Source of the DNA: Actinacidiphila bryophytorum
GTDB lineage: Bacteria > Actinomycetota > Actinomycetes > Streptomycetales > Streptomycetaceae
Reading direction: 5' to 3'
DNA: 48,023 nucleotides
NCBI RefSeq assembly: GCF_016916835.1
Contig: NZ_JAFFIX010000037.1
Location: forward strand, 1-48,023
Shown: piece by piece, positions 18,001 through 26,590 of the stretch
How the letters are laid out: each line of letters begins with the position of its first letter
Position numbering within the stretch: the first letter of the stretch is position 1
The notes under the pieces: model-generated
Database searches by the model: none
Told to the model about the DNA's origin: nothing
What the model saw: the letters and a program-made list of their open reading frames with translations, nothing else
Position numbers and translations under genes: made by a program

Positions 18001-21000
18001 CGCTGCGGCCGAGCGGATGCTGACGCACGTACAGCAACTGCTCGGCGAGCAGCCCTCAGCGCCGAGCCTGGTCCAACTGGCGCTGCCCGAGGGGGAGTCC
18101 GGTCTGCTCGGCGGACTCGCGGGACTGCTGCGCACCGTACGGCTCGAACACCCCGCCGTCCGCGTCCAGGTGATCGAGACGGACCGTGAATCCGGGGACC
18201 TGGACGCCCTGCTGGCCGCCGACGCGCGCACCGCCGACGAGCAGATCCGGCACCGCGCGGGCCGCCGCGAGGTAATGGACTGGCAGCCGGTGCCCACCAC
18301 GACCCCGGCGCCCGCCCCCTGGAAGGACGGCGGCGTCCACCTGGTCACCGGGGGAGCGGGCGGGCTCGGCGCGCTGCTCGCCGCGGAGATCGGGGCACGG
18401 GCGCCCGGCGCCCGGATCGTCCTGGTCGGCCGGTCCGAACCGGCGGCTGCAGAGGGCGTCCTGCGGTCACTGCACGAGGCCGGGGTCGGCGCCGAGTACC
18501 GCACCGCGGACGTCGGTGACCCGGCCGCCGTCCAGCGCCTGGTGGACGACGTGCTCGCGGCGCACGGCCGGCTCGACGGCGTCGTCCACGCGGCGGGCGT
18601 CCACCGTGACGCACTGGTCCGCGCCAAGACCCCCGAGCAGCTCGCGGAGGTGCTGGCCGCCAAGGTGTCGGGCGCGGTCAACCTGGACGCGGCCACCAGC
18701 TCCCTGCCGCTCGACCACTTCGTGCTGTTCTCCTCGCTCGCCGCCGTCGCCGGCAACGTCGGCCAGGCGGACTACGCGGCGGCAAACGGCTTCCTCGACC
18801 GCTTCGCCGCCCACCGCACCCGGCTCGCCGCCGAGGGACTGCGGCAGGGCCGCACCGTGTCGGTCGACTGGCCGCTGTGGGCGGAGGGCGGCATGCGCCT
18901 GGACGGCGACGTCCTGGCCGCGCTCAACCGGCGCATGGGGCTGCGGCCACTGCCCACCCCCGCCGGGATGGCCGCGCTCTATCAGGCCATGGCCGGCGCC
19001 GAGCCGCAGGTACTGGTCGTGGCCAGGGACGTACAGCCGGCCGAACGCCCGGCGGCGCCCGTCGCCGCGCAGACCGCACCCGCGCAGGCCGCCGACGCGG
19101 CGGTCCCCGCGGACCTGCGGGCCCGCACCTTCGCGGACCTGGCGGCCACGGTGTCCGAGCTGCTCAAGGTCGACCTGGCCGAGATCGAGAGCGACGTCCC
19201 GCTCAACGACTACGGCTTCGACTCGATCATCTTCACCACCTTCGCCGCCCGCGTGAACAGCGCGCTGGGGCTCGACCTCACCCCGCCGGTCTTCTTCGAG
19301 TACCCGACCCTGGACCGCCTGACGGACCATCTGGTCGAGACCCACCCGCAGGCGCTGGCCGCCGCCTTCCCCACCCGGACCCCGGAACAGCCCGCCGCTC
19401 CGGCCCCAGCCCCGGCCCCAGCCCCGGCCCCGGAGCCGGCAAACGAGCAGGTCCAGGAGCCGCCCCGGCCGACCGCCCGGCTGCCCAAGCAGCAGGTCCG
19501 CCGCCCCGCGCCCGCCGCGCCCCCGGCGGCCGGCGGCCAGGAACCGGTCGCGATCATCGGCATGAGCTGCGAATTCCCGATGGCCCGCGACACCGGCCAG
19601 TTCTGGGACAACCTCGTCCAGGGCCGCGACTGCATCACCGAGATCCCGCTGGAACGCTGGGACTGGCGGGCGCAGCTCGCCGCGGACCCGGCAGCCGCCG
19701 GGGCGCGCTGGGCCGGCACCATCGACGGCATTGCGGCCTTCGACCCGCTCTTCTTCGGGATCTCGCCGCGCGAGGCGGAACTGATGGACCCGCAGCAGCG
19801 GCTGCTGATGACGCACGTCTGGCAGGTGCTGGAGGAGGCCGGTTACTCGGCCCGCGCACTGGCCGGCTCCGACCTCGGCCTCTTCGTCGGCACGGTCAGC
19901 ACCTACGGGCAGCTGATCGCCCAGGCGGGCCGGGCAGCCGAGGGGTACTCCTCCGCGGGGCTCGCCGCCTCGATGGGGCCGAACCGGATGAGCTACTTCC
20001 TCGACGTGCACGGGCCGAGCGAGCCGGTGGAGACCACCTGCTCCAGCGCGCTCGTCGCCCTGCACCGCGCCGCCACCGCGCTCTCCCTCGGCCACTGCTC
20101 GATGGCGGTCGCCGGCGGCATCAACACCCTGACCGACCCCGGCATGCACGTCGGCTTCGCGAAGGAGGGCATGCTAAGCCCCGACGGCCGCTGCAAGACC
20201 TTCGCAGCCTCCGCCGACGGGTACGTACGCGGCGAAGGCGTCGGCATGCTGCTGCTCAAGCGGCTGCGCGACGCCGAACGGGACGGCGACCACATCCACG
20301 GCGTGGTCCGCGCCACCGGGGAGAACCACGGCGGCCGGGCGCAGGCGCTGACCGCGCCCAACCCCAACGCCCAGGCGGAGCTGCTGACCACGGTCTACCA
20401 GCGGGCCGGCGTCGACCCCAGGAGCGTCGGATACATCGAGGCGCACGGCACCGGCACCGCACTCGGCGACCCGATCGAGATCAACGCCCTCAAGACCGCC
20501 TTCGGCCGGCTCTACGCCGCCGCGGGCGCACCGCCCGCCGAGGCGCCGCACATCGCGGTGGCCTCGGTGAAGAGCAACATCGGCCACCTGGAGTTCGCCG
20601 CGGGAGCCGCAGGCGTCATCAAGGTCCTGCTCCAGCTGCGGCACCGCACGCTCGTCCGCGGCCTGCACGCCGACGAGGTGAACCCGTACATCCGGCTCGA
20701 CGGCAGCCCCTTCCGGCTCGTCCGGGAGAACGAGGAATGGGCGGCGCCGCGGGACAGCACCGGCCGCGCGCTGCCACGGCTGGCCGGGGTCAGCTCCTTC
20801 GGCATCGGCGGTGTCAACGCGCACGTCGTCATCGAGGAGTACGTCCCGCCGGCGCCCGCCCGTATCGACGCGCCGGCGGCACAACCGGCCGCCGCCACCC
20901 ACGCGTTCGTGCTGTCCGCGCGGACCGCTGACCAACTCACCGCCCGGGTAAGGGACCTGCTCGGCCACCTCGACCGCACCCCGGACGTGGACCCGGCCGA

Positions 21001-23236
21001 CCTCGCCCACACCCTGCAGACCGGCCGCGACGCGATGGAGCACCGGCTCGCCGTCGAGGCCGGGGACGTCCGGGAGTTGGCAGCGCTGCTGCGCGGCCGG
21101 CTCGACGGCACCGGCGACGACCCGCGCGTGCACAGCGCGCGCACCCGGCCGCACCGGGCGGAGATCAGCCGCCGCACCGCCGAGCCGGGCCACTCCGAGC
21201 GGGTCGGCGGCTGGCTGCGGGAGCGGCGCTACGACGTCCTGCTCGACCTGTGGACCAAGGGACTTGCGGTGCCGTGGCCGGCCGCGGGCGCGGGCCGCCG
21301 CAGGCTGAGCCTGCCGGGCTACCCCTTCGCCCGCGACCGCTACTGGGTCACCCCGGCGGAACCGGTTGCCGCGACACCACCTGCGGCACCGCCCGCGACA
21401 CCCCCGGCGGACACGCCGTCGCGGCCGGAACCCGTCGCGGCCGGCTCCGTACAAGGCCAGGCCCCGACGGCCGCCGTTCAGGACGCGCCAGGCACGCACC
21501 AGCACCCGCCGGCCCCGGACCAGGCCCCACCGGCACCCGACCCCGGGCCGTCGGCCGAGGATCCCGGACAGCCCGTCCTGCTGCGGACCGTCTGGGAGCC
21601 GATGCCCGCGCCGACCGGAACCCCGGACGTCGGCGGCCGGGCCGTCGTGATCGGCGGATCGCCCTCGCAGCGCGAGGAGTTGCGGGCGCTGCATGCCGAC
21701 CTCGTCGCCGTCGAGGCCGGGCCTGAGCGCAGCGCCGACGACCTGGCGGGGGTGCTGCGCCCGTACGGCCCCGTCGACCGCCTCTACTGGTACCTCCCCG
21801 AGGGGCCGGCCGGCGCACCGCTGGACGACACCGTCCTCACGGCCCAGGACACCGCGGTCATCACCGCCCTGCGCCTGGTCCAGGCGCTGCTCGCCACCGG
21901 GCACGCGGGCCGCACCCTCACCTGGACGGCGGTGACGACCGACGCACTCGCGGAGGGCGACCGGGTCCGCCCCGCCCACGCGGGTGTCCACGGCGTCCTC
22001 GGCGTCCTGGCCAAGGAGCAACCCGCCTGGCGCATACGGCTGGTGGACGCGGGCGCCGACGCCCCGCCGCCGATGCGGCAGCTGCTCGCGCTGCCCGCGG
22101 ACCCGCAGGGCGGCAGCGTCGCCCACCGCCGCGACGGCTGGCTCCGCCCCGTAATGCTGCCGGTCACCGGGCTGCCCGAGAAGCCGCGGGCCTACCGCGA
22201 CGGCGGGGTATACGTCGTCGTCGGCGGCGCGGGCGCCATCGGCGAGGTCTGGACCGAGTACGTCGCGCGCACCTACGCAGCCCAGGTGGTGTGGGTCGGC
22301 AGGCGCGCACCGGACGCCGAACTGCGGGCCAGGCTCGACCGGCTCGGCGCGCTCGGACCCCGGCCCGAGTACGTACAGGCCGACGCCTCGGACCTCGCGG
22401 CGCTGCGCGGGGTGCGGGCCGACGTCCTGCGCCGGTTCGGGCGGCTGGACGGCGTCGTGCACGCCGCCGGGGTGAGCCGCGACCTGACCCTGGCGCGTAC
22501 GACCGAGCAGCGGCTGCGCGACACGCTGACCGCGAAGGCGACGGTGAGCGTGCGGATCGGGCAGGTCTTCGGCGCCGACGAGCTGGACTTCCTGTTGTAC
22601 TTCTCCTCCTTCGCCACCAGCGCCCGGCTGCCGGGCGACGGCGGCTACAGCGCGGCCAGTGCTTTCGAGGACGCCGCCGCCCGCCGGCTCGCCACCCGCG
22701 CCAAGGCGCCCGTGAAGGTGATCGACTGGGGTTACTGGGGAGCGGTCGGCCTCGGCGACAACGAGAGCACCCGGGCGGCCATGGCGCGGATGGGGCAGAG
22801 CCCGATCCGCGGCCCCGAGGCGATGGACGCCCTGGAATGCCTGCTCGCCGGGCCGCTGGACCATGTGACGCTGCTGAAGACCACCTTCGCCTGGCCCCGG
22901 CACGACACCGTCGCCCTCCAGCCGGACGGCGGCTCCGTACCGCTCCTCGGGCGGCTGGCCGCGAAGGCCCGCCGCGCGCCGGAGGCCCGGCGCAGGACGG
23001 AGGTCACCCGGGCGCTGCGCGACCTGGTCTCCACGATCCTCGACGTCGAGGAGGGCGCCGTCGACGGCGACACCGACCTCGGCGAATGGGGCTTCGACCA
23101 GGTCGCCTTCACCCAGCTCGCCCACCGGCTCGGCCAGGACCACGGGATCACCGTGCCCGCGGCCCTCTTCGGCGAGGCGAACACGCTCAGCCAGATCACC
23201 GACCGCCTGCTGGACGAGGCGGTGCCGAGCAGATGA
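14960..23236 (+). CDS. PKS-C: trans-AT PKS subunit: docking-KS-DH-KR-ACP-KS-KR-dead ACP
   Basis: A 2758-residue protein. Order: docking helices 1-28; KS 63-490 (Cys231, His366, His406); DH about 670-945 (His700, Asp870); KR about 958-1360 (Lys1235, Ser1259, Tyr1272, Asn1276); ACP about 1388-1460 (Ser1422); Ala-Pro-rich linker 1476-1525; KS 1527-1962 (Cys1694, His1829, His1876); Pro-rich linker about 2133-2203; KR about 2205-2645 (Lys2526, Ser2550, Tyr2563, Ser2567 in place of Asn); ACP-like domain 2680-2752 where Gln2714 replaces the phosphopantetheine serine. The ATG overlaps the PKS-B stop and has GGAG at 14950-14953. The second KS belongs to the group with GENHGGRAQ and NPYI motifs, also seen at the end of PKS-F. 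The final module therefore cannot hold a chain on its own ACP. Confidence 0.96.
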   Translation: MTTPREILTAVRSGRLSVEDARSALSAAAAPAPPAAAPAILPAAEPAEPAEPLAPAAGRGGPPEPVAVVGMAGRYPGAADLDGYWTNLREGRDSVGDIPAARWDADRTFDPTPGSGGTYTKALGALDDIESFDPLFFGISPAEAEGMDPQHRLFLQEGYRAFEDAGYSPEALSGTRCGVYLGLMGNEYSLLLQRHRVPTVGIVGNSAAVAAARLAYLLNLKGPAVPIDTACSSSLVAAHLAGQALAAGEIDMALIGGVSLYLVEETYAGMCAAGMLSRSGRSRAFDDRADGFVPGEGVGALVLKRLSDAERDGDRIHGLIVASGINQDGATNGITAPSVRSQIDLERAVYRRAGLDPRTIGYVEAHGTGTKLGDPIELEALATVFREWTDDTGFCAIGSVKTNIGHTSAAAGVASLTKVLLGLRHGELAPSLHFEQPNEHFDFARSPFRVVTGSEPWQAADGLPRRAAVSSFGISGTNAHLVVEEYVPRSAPPAADRPDAGQPELVVLSARNRERLTAYARELLGWIGERPAARLGDLAYTLQTGRAAMASRLAVVADSTQQLAERLEAFLAGRATPGIHSGDVRAGKSELGVLDADEDARELIATWGRKGKLDRLAQVWAAGAGVDWRLLHRTARVHRTDAPTYPFDRVRCWFTPAEPEPAAAAPTSDGMLLRGRNVSTLWAQRFEAAFTGEEFFLADHRVQGEPTLPAAATVELLQAAVLESVAGRVDHERHAVHIDRLVWLRPVRAGAGGVRVRVELTPREDERLDVALCDPDAPDTVHAQGVARVREHGGEDAPRLDIDALRAACDATGLPGAECYAAYDTIGIDYGPAMRGLTTLWLGDGVALARLDLPAGGTSTPYTAHPGLLDAALQACIGVARDGGPALPFSVDEVEILGPLPEQAWASVRRRDGGTAFHTFDIDVSDIDGSVRIRLRGLSLRAAGPTAPAPAGVEPAVDVQVLAPAWTAARAGQDARDPGTTVVFSALDAQTTARLGGRVVGLAGTEGTLDQRFRAAAERMLTHVQQLLGEQPSAPSLVQLALPEGESGLLGGLAGLLRTVRLEHPAVRVQVIETDRESGDLDALLAADARTADEQIRHRAGRREVMDWQPVPTTTPAPAPWKDGGVHLVTGGAGGLGALLAAEIGARAPGARIVLVGRSEPAAAEGVLRSLHEAGVGAEYRTADVGDPAAVQRLVDDVLAAHGRLDGVVHAAGVHRDALVRAKTPEQLAEVLAAKVSGAVNLDAATSSLPLDHFVLFSSLAAVAGNVGQADYAAANGFLDRFAAHRTRLAAEGLRQGRTVSVDWPLWAEGGMRLDGDVLAALNRRMGLRPLPTPAGMAALYQAMAGAEPQVLVVARDVQPAERPAAPVAAQTAPAQAADAAVPADLRARTFADLAATVSELLKVDLAEIESDVPLNDYGFDSIIFTTFAARVNSALGLDLTPPVFFEYPTLDRLTDHLVETHPQALAAAFPTRTPEQPAAPAPAPAPAPAPEPANEQVQEPPRPTARLPKQQVRRPAPAAPPAAGGQEPVAIIGMSCEFPMARDTGQFWDNLVQGRDCITEIPLERWDWRAQLAADPAAAGARWAGTIDGIAAFDPLFFGISPREAELMDPQQRLLMTHVWQVLEEAGYSARALAGSDLGLFVGTVSTYGQLIAQAGRAAEGYSSAGLAASMGPNRMSYFLDVHGPSEPVETTCSSALVALHRAATALSLGHCSMAVAGGINTLTDPGMHVGFAKEGMLSPDGRCKTFAASADGYVRGEGVGMLLLKRLRDAERDGDHIHGVVRATGENHGGRAQALTAPNPNAQAELLTTVYQRAGVDPRSVGYIEAHGTGTALGDPIEINALKTAFGRLYAAAGAPPAEAPHIAVASVKSNIGHLEFAAGAAGVIKVLLQLRHRTLVRGLHADEVNPYIRLDGSPFRLVRENEEWAAPRDSTGRALPRLAGVSSFGIGGVNAHVVIEEYVPPAPARIDAPAAQPAAATHAFVLSARTADQLTARVRDLLGHLDRTPDVDPADLAHTLQTGRDAMEHRLAVEAGDVRELAALLRGRLDGTGDDPRVHSARTRPHRAEISRRTAEPGHSERVGGWLRERRYDVLLDLWTKGLAVPWPAAGAGRRRLSLPGYPFARDRYWVTPAEPVAATPPAAPPATPPADTPSRPEPVAAGSVQGQAPTAAVQDAPGTHQHPPAPDQAPPAPDPGPSAEDPGQPVLLRTVWEPMPAPTGTPDVGGRAVVIGGSPSQREELRALHADLVAVEAGPERSADDLAGVLRPYGPVDRLYWYLPEGPAGAPLDDTVLTAQDTAVITALRLVQALLATGHAGRTLTWTAVTTDALAEGDRVRPAHAGVHGVLGVLAKEQPAWRIRLVDAGADAPPPMRQLLALPADPQGGSVAHRRDGWLRPVMLPVTGLPEKPRAYRDGGVYVVVGGAGAIGEVWTEYVARTYAAQVVWVGRRAPDAELRARLDRLGALGPRPEYVQADASDLAALRGVRADVLRRFGRLDGVVHAAGVSRDLTLARTTEQRLRDTLTAKATVSVRIGQVFGADELDFLLYFSSFATSARLPGDGGYSAASAFEDAAARRLATRAKAPVKVIDWGYWGAVGLGDNESTRAAMARMGQSPIRGPEAMDALECLLAGPLDHVTLLKTTFAWPRHDTVALQPDGGSVPLLGRLAAKARRAPEARRRTEVTRALRDLVSTILDVEEGAVDGDTDLGEWGFDQVAFTQLAHRLGQDHGITVPAALFGEANTLSQITDRLLDEAVPSR
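19400..19435 (+). repeat. 12-bp tandem repeat in the PKS-C interdomain linker
   Basis: The unit CCGGCCCCAGCC occurs twice in tandem (19400-19411 and 19412-19423) with a partial third copy. It encodes an alternating Ala-Pro run between the first ACP and second KS of PKS-C. Rigid Ala-Pro linkers of this kind are common between PKS domains. Confidence 0.8.
22997..23215 (+). other. Degenerate ACP domain at the C terminus of PKS-C (Ser to Gln)
   Basis: Residues 2680-2752 follow the ACP pattern, but the motif reads WGFDQV instead of GFDSI or GFDSV. The glutamine codon CAG is at 23099-23101. The flanking helices are well kept, so this looks like a selected loss of the serine and not a random decay. 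No other ACP follows in this protein. Confidence 0.9.
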
Positions 23237-23343
23237 CCCGACCAGACACCGCCCCGCGTGCCGACACCCCCACCGGCGCCTATACGCCCGCCGCCCGACG
23301 GCGTACCGAACCGTCCCCGTACAGAACCGAGCCGAAGGATCCC

Positions 23344-23928
23344 ATGACGACGCCCAGCGGTTCCCCCACCGACGACAACGTGCCCCTGCCCGAGATCACC
23401 GCGGCCGACCTGGCCGCCCAGCCCACCGGGCAGCTGCTCGCGCACGCGATGACGCTGATCATCCGCCGGATCGGCACGGTCCCGCTGGAGGAGCGGCCCG
23501 AGGTCGTACGCGCGCTCGACGACGTGCGGGCCGCGCTCTTCGGCTACTGGGTGCTCCACTACCACGGCTCGAACGCGATCACCGGCTTCTGCCAGGAGAT
23601 GCCGCACCGGGTGGTGGACGCCGACTTCTTCACGCTGCTGGACCAGAGCCTGGACCGGATGGGGGACGACGACCTGCTCGCCCTGGTCCGCGACTGGCGG
23701 GCGGAACTCGACCGGGCCACCGCGGAGGTCGAGCGGCAGGAGCGCGAGACGGGCACGGCGGCGCAGGGCTGGGACTGGGAGCGGACGGCCCGTCTGCTCG
23801 CCCTGCTCGACGCGGAGACCATGCGCGGCCTGGACGCGCGCTACCGCGCGATCGGACCCGCCTCGCTCGACCGGGTCTCCGGCTACATCCGCGAACACGC
23901 CGACGCCGTGTTCACCGTCGTCAAGTGA
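23344..23928 (+). CDS. Small protein of unknown function between PKS-C and the ABC exporter
   Basis: I do not recognise this 194-residue protein. The N-terminal 20 residues are polar and probably disordered; the rest looks mostly helical. Visible marks are LHYHGSNAI (71-79), FCQEM (82-86), an acidic segment MGDDD (106-110) and a Trp pair near 143-145. There is no signal peptide or membrane segment, so it is probably cytoplasmic. The start at 23344 has GAAGGA at 23334-23339. An in-frame ATG at 23233 overlaps the PKS-C stop (ATGA) and would add 37 low-complexity residues; I cannot exclude it. Its place between PKS and exporter genes suggests a pathway role (accessory or regulatory), which is inference only. 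Confidence 0.8.
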   Translation: MTTPSGSPTDDNVPLPEITAADLAAQPTGQLLAHAMTLIIRRIGTVPLEERPEVVRALDDVRAALFGYWVLHYHGSNAITGFCQEMPHRVVDADFFTLLDQSLDRMGDDDLLALVRDWRAELDRATAEVERQERETGTAAQGWDWERTARLLALLDAETMRGLDARYRAIGPASLDRVSGYIREHADAVFTVVK

Positions 23929-23997
23929 TCGACCCGTCCCGGGCCGCACCGGACGTGCCCCGCACGTCCGGCAGCCGCCCACAAAGGCCGCCGGCTC

Positions 23998-24015
23998 AAG
24001 GAGGGCACGTGGAGG
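23998..24015 (+). promoter_or_regulatory. Two candidate ribosome binding sites of the ABC ATPase gene
   Basis: AAGGAGG at 23998-24004 is four nucleotides before a GTG at 24009. GGAGG at 24011-24015 is five nucleotides before an in-frame GTG at 24021. Either could be the start; the choice changes the protein by four residues only. Confidence 0.6.
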
Positions 24016-25058
24016 CAGCAGTGCAAGGCGAATCAGCGGTGGAAGTGCAGGACCTGGTCAAGACCTATCCCAAGGCGGAGGGGAACGCCGTCGACGGCGT
24101 GTCCTTCACCATCAGGCGCGGGGAGATATTCGGCCTGCTCGGGCCCAACGGCGCGGGCAAGACGACCCTCGTCGGCGTGCTCACCACCGCCGTCCAGCCC
24201 TCCTCGGGCGCCGTCAGGATCGCGGGCGCCGACATCGCCGACGCGCTGCGGGTCAAACCGCGGATCGCGGTGCTGCCGCAGACCAACAACCTCGACCGCA
24301 GCCTGAAAGCCCGTGAGGTGCTGACCTACCACGCCGCCTACCACGGGGTGCCGAAGGCCGAGCGGGAGGCGCGCGCCGACCGGCTGCTGGCCGAACTGGG
24401 CCTGGCCGACCGGGCCAAGGAAAAGGTGCCGCGCTACTCCGGCGGCATGGCCCAGCGCCTGATGCTGGCCCGGGCGCTGATGCACGACCCGGACGTGCTC
24501 TTCCTGGACGAGCCGACCAACAACCTCGACCCGCAGTCCCGGTACTTCCTGTGGGACCGCATCCGCGAACTCAACGAGCGCGGGGTGACGATCGTGCTCA
24601 CCACCCACGACATGAACGAGGCGGAGCAGCTGTGCGACCGGGTCGCGGTGGTCGATCACGGCAAGGTGCTGGTGCTGGACACCCCGGACGAGCTGAAGAA
24701 GATCATTCCCGGCGGCGGCCTGCTGGAGCTGCACGCGGCCCTGCCCGGCGGCGCCCCCGCCGCCACCGACGCGGCCGCGGACGGCGCGGACCCCACACTG
24801 GCCGAGGGGCCGGCCGCCGACCTGCTGCGCAGGCTGCGCGCGCTGGACGCCAAGCAGGTCGAGCCGCTCGCGACGGACGGCGACGGGGAGTCGGGCATCG
24901 CCCGCTTCCGGCTGTTCTCCGACGACGCCGGCGCCCTCGTGCCCGCCGTCATCGAGGCGGTGGCACAGGAAGGTGCGCAGGTCCGCGACCTGCGGCTGTC
25001 CACGCCCAGCCTCGAAGACGTCTTCATCCACCTGACCGGAAGGAACCTGCGACCGTGA
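24009..25058 (+). CDS. ABC transporter ATP-binding protein, drug-exporter (DrrA-like) type
   Basis: A 349-residue cytoplasmic ATPase that should power export of the cluster product through the membrane protein encoded next. From the GTG at 24009: Walker A GPNGAGKT at 45-52, Q-loop Gln91, signature YSGGM at 143-147, Walker B LFLDEP at 164-169, switch His200 in TTHDMNEAEQ. The C-terminal 120 residues form the extension found in daunorubicin-resistance-type exporters, ending in LEDVFIHLTGR. Gene order ATPase then permease with a GTGA overlap is typical of this family. A GTG at 24021 is an alternative start. A role in self-resistance is inferred from context. Confidence 0.95.
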   Translation: MEAAVQGESAVEVQDLVKTYPKAEGNAVDGVSFTIRRGEIFGLLGPNGAGKTTLVGVLTTAVQPSSGAVRIAGADIADALRVKPRIAVLPQTNNLDRSLKAREVLTYHAAYHGVPKAEREARADRLLAELGLADRAKEKVPRYSGGMAQRLMLARALMHDPDVLFLDEPTNNLDPQSRYFLWDRIRELNERGVTIVLTTHDMNEAEQLCDRVAVVDHGKVLVLDTPDELKKIIPGGGLLELHAALPGGAPAATDAAADGADPTLAEGPAADLLRRLRALDAKQVEPLATDGDGESGIARFRLFSDDAGALVPAVIEAVAQEGAQVRDLRLSTPSLEDVFIHLTGRNLRP

Positions 25059-25897
25059 CCGCCGCCGTCACCACGACGACCCGCCCGCTCCCGGCGGGCA
25101 CCTCGAAGCTCGCGATGACCGCGTTCTGGGCGATCCTGCGCCGGGACATCCTGGTCACGGCACGCGGATTCGTCGCGTTCCTGATCCAGGCCTTCATGCA
25201 GCCGCTGCTGTACCTGTACGTCTTCGGCGTCGTCCTGCCGAAGATCGGCATCGCGGTCCCGGGATACGGCGGCCTGCTGCTGCCCGGCATCGTCACCCTG
25301 ACGGTGTTCCTGGCCTCGGTCCAGGGCATCATGCTCCCGCTCGCACTCGACCTCGGCTTCACCCGGGAGATCGACGACCGCCTCCTCGCCCCGACCCCGG
25401 TCGGCGCGATCGTGCTGGAGAAGGTGCTCTTCGCCACCCTGCGCGGGCTGATCAGCGCGGCGATCCTCTTCCCGCTCGCCTACTGGATCCTCGGCGACGA
25501 GTACCTGGTGCAGTCGGGGTCGATCCCGCTGATGGCCGTCCTCATCGTGCTCACCGCCGTCCTGGGCTCCGCGCTCGGCCTGGTGTTCGGCACCGTCGTG
25601 CCGTCCGAGCACATCGCCCTGGCCTTCGCCGCGCTGTTCACGCCGATGCTCTTCACCGGGTGCCTGCAGTACCCGTGGGCGTCGCTGCACTCGCTGCCGG
25701 TCTTCCGGGTCATCACCTTGTTCAACCCCCTGACGTATTCGGCGGAGGGACTGCGTTACGCGATGGTGCCGCTGAGTGAAAACGGCGCGCACACACCGTC
25801 ACTCGCCATCGGCTGGGTGCTGGTCGGCCTGATCGGCTTTGCCGCGCTGTTCTTCATGCTCGGCCTGCGTTCCTTCAAGAGCCGCGCCATCCGCTGA
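25055..25897 (+). CDS. ABC-2 type permease, partner of the preceding ATPase
   Basis: A 280-residue integral membrane protein. Six hydrophobic stretches can be read, for example FVAFLIQAFMQPLLYLYVF, the segment around LLLPGIVTLTVFLA, and the last one near VLVGLIGFAALFF. The conserved ABC-2 region around NPLTYSAEGLRYAM lies before the last helix. The start GTG overlaps the ATPase stop (GTGA) and has GGAAGGA at 25038-25044. With the ATPase it forms a two-gene exporter. Substrate is inferred to be the polyketide product. No signal peptide is expected for this family. Confidence 0.94.
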   Translation: MTAAVTTTTRPLPAGTSKLAMTAFWAILRRDILVTARGFVAFLIQAFMQPLLYLYVFGVVLPKIGIAVPGYGGLLLPGIVTLTVFLASVQGIMLPLALDLGFTREIDDRLLAPTPVGAIVLEKVLFATLRGLISAAILFPLAYWILGDEYLVQSGSIPLMAVLIVLTAVLGSALGLVFGTVVPSEHIALAFAALFTPMLFTGCLQYPWASLHSLPVFRVITLFNPLTYSAEGLRYAMVPLSENGAHTPSLAIGWVLVGLIGFAALFFMLGLRSFKSRAIR

Positions 25898-25961
25898 CGC
25901 CGCGAAAACACCACGACAGCTGACTGCACACCGCTGACAGCTCACCAGGAAGAGAGAGACC

Positions 25962-26357
25962 ATGGCACGAATCGTGTATTTCACCATCCAGGCGGACGAT
26001 GTGCTCCGGGCTGCCGACTTCTACCGGAACACCTTCGGCTGGCACATCGAGAAGTGGGGCGGCGAGTGGGGCGGCACCGACGAGTTCTACCTCATCGAGA
26101 CCGGCACCGAGGACGACCCCGCTTTGCCCGGAACACTGATGAAGCGCCCCGGCAAGGTGGACAGCCAGCTGCTCAACGCCTTCATGTGCGGTATCGAGTC
26201 GACGGCCATCGACGACGACATGGCCGCGGTCGTCGCCAACGGCGGCACCCTGGTATCACCCAAGGTCACGATACCCGGGGTGGGTTGGGTGGCCTACTGC
26301 CGCGACACCGAGGAGAACTTCATCGAGCTGCGGCAGATGGACCCGGAAGCGGCCTGA
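25962..26357 (+). CDS. VOC superfamily (glyoxalase/bleomycin-resistance fold) protein
   Basis: A 131-residue single-domain protein with the beta-alpha-beta-beta-beta repeat pattern of the VOC fold: VYFTIQADD at the start, FYRNTFGW in the first helix, and DTEENFIELRQMD at the end. The first metal-ligand position, often His in VHFEI-like starts, reads Tyr in VYFTI, while the C-terminal Glu (FIEL) is kept. It may therefore bind a small molecule without the usual metal site. Such proteins in antibiotic clusters act in resistance by binding the drug or in tailoring; neither can be shown here. The start follows an AGGAAGAGAGAG purine tract. It is the last gene before a hairpin terminator. Confidence 0.88.
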   Translation: MARIVYFTIQADDVLRAADFYRNTFGWHIEKWGGEWGGTDEFYLIETGTEDDPALPGTLMKRPGKVDSQLLNAFMCGIESTAIDDDMAAVVANGGTLVSPKVTIPGVGWVAYCRDTEENFIELRQMDPEAA

Positions 26358-26383
26358 CGGGGGAGTAGGGACGGGCTGTGGCG

Positions 26384-26406
26384 CGCGGGAGGAATGTCCT
26401 CCCGCG
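26384..26406 (+). terminator. Hairpin terminator after the VOC gene
   Basis: CGCGGGAGGA at 26384-26393 pairs perfectly with TCCTCCCGCG at 26397-26406 around a 3-nt loop. It starts 27 nt after the VOC stop. There is no long T run directly after it, only CTTTT near 26423-26427, which is usual for actinomycete terminators. Confidence 0.7.
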
Positions 26407-26482
26407 GCCCCGCTCCGCCCTGCCTTTTCGCAGGTCCGCATGCGGTCGCCGATAGCTGTGACGTATTGCCCGCAATGAACGG

Positions 26483-26511
26483 TGGAACCCCTGGGGCAGT
26501 CCGTATATGCT
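26483..26511 (+). promoter_or_regulatory. Possible promoter of the PKS-D transcription unit
   Basis: TATGCT at 26506-26511 resembles a -10 box and is preceded, 17 nt upstream, by TGGAAC at 26483-26488, a poor -35 box. The position downstream of a terminator and upstream of a long operon fits. The sequence match alone is weak. Confidence 0.3.
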
Positions 26512-26570
26512 GAGGACGGGGTCGGCAACGACCCTTTACGGGAGCTTTTCTGACGGGGGTCAAGACGGGG

Positions 26571-26590
26571 CGGCGTCCAGGGGGACGCCG
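26571..26590 (+). other. Inverted repeat (8-bp stem, 4-nt loop) upstream of PKS-D
   Basis: CGGCGTCC at 26571-26578 pairs with GGACGCCG at 26583-26590. No T run follows. It lies in the presumed leader of PKS-D and could be an operator or an mRNA hairpin; the sequence does not decide. Confidence 0.5.
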
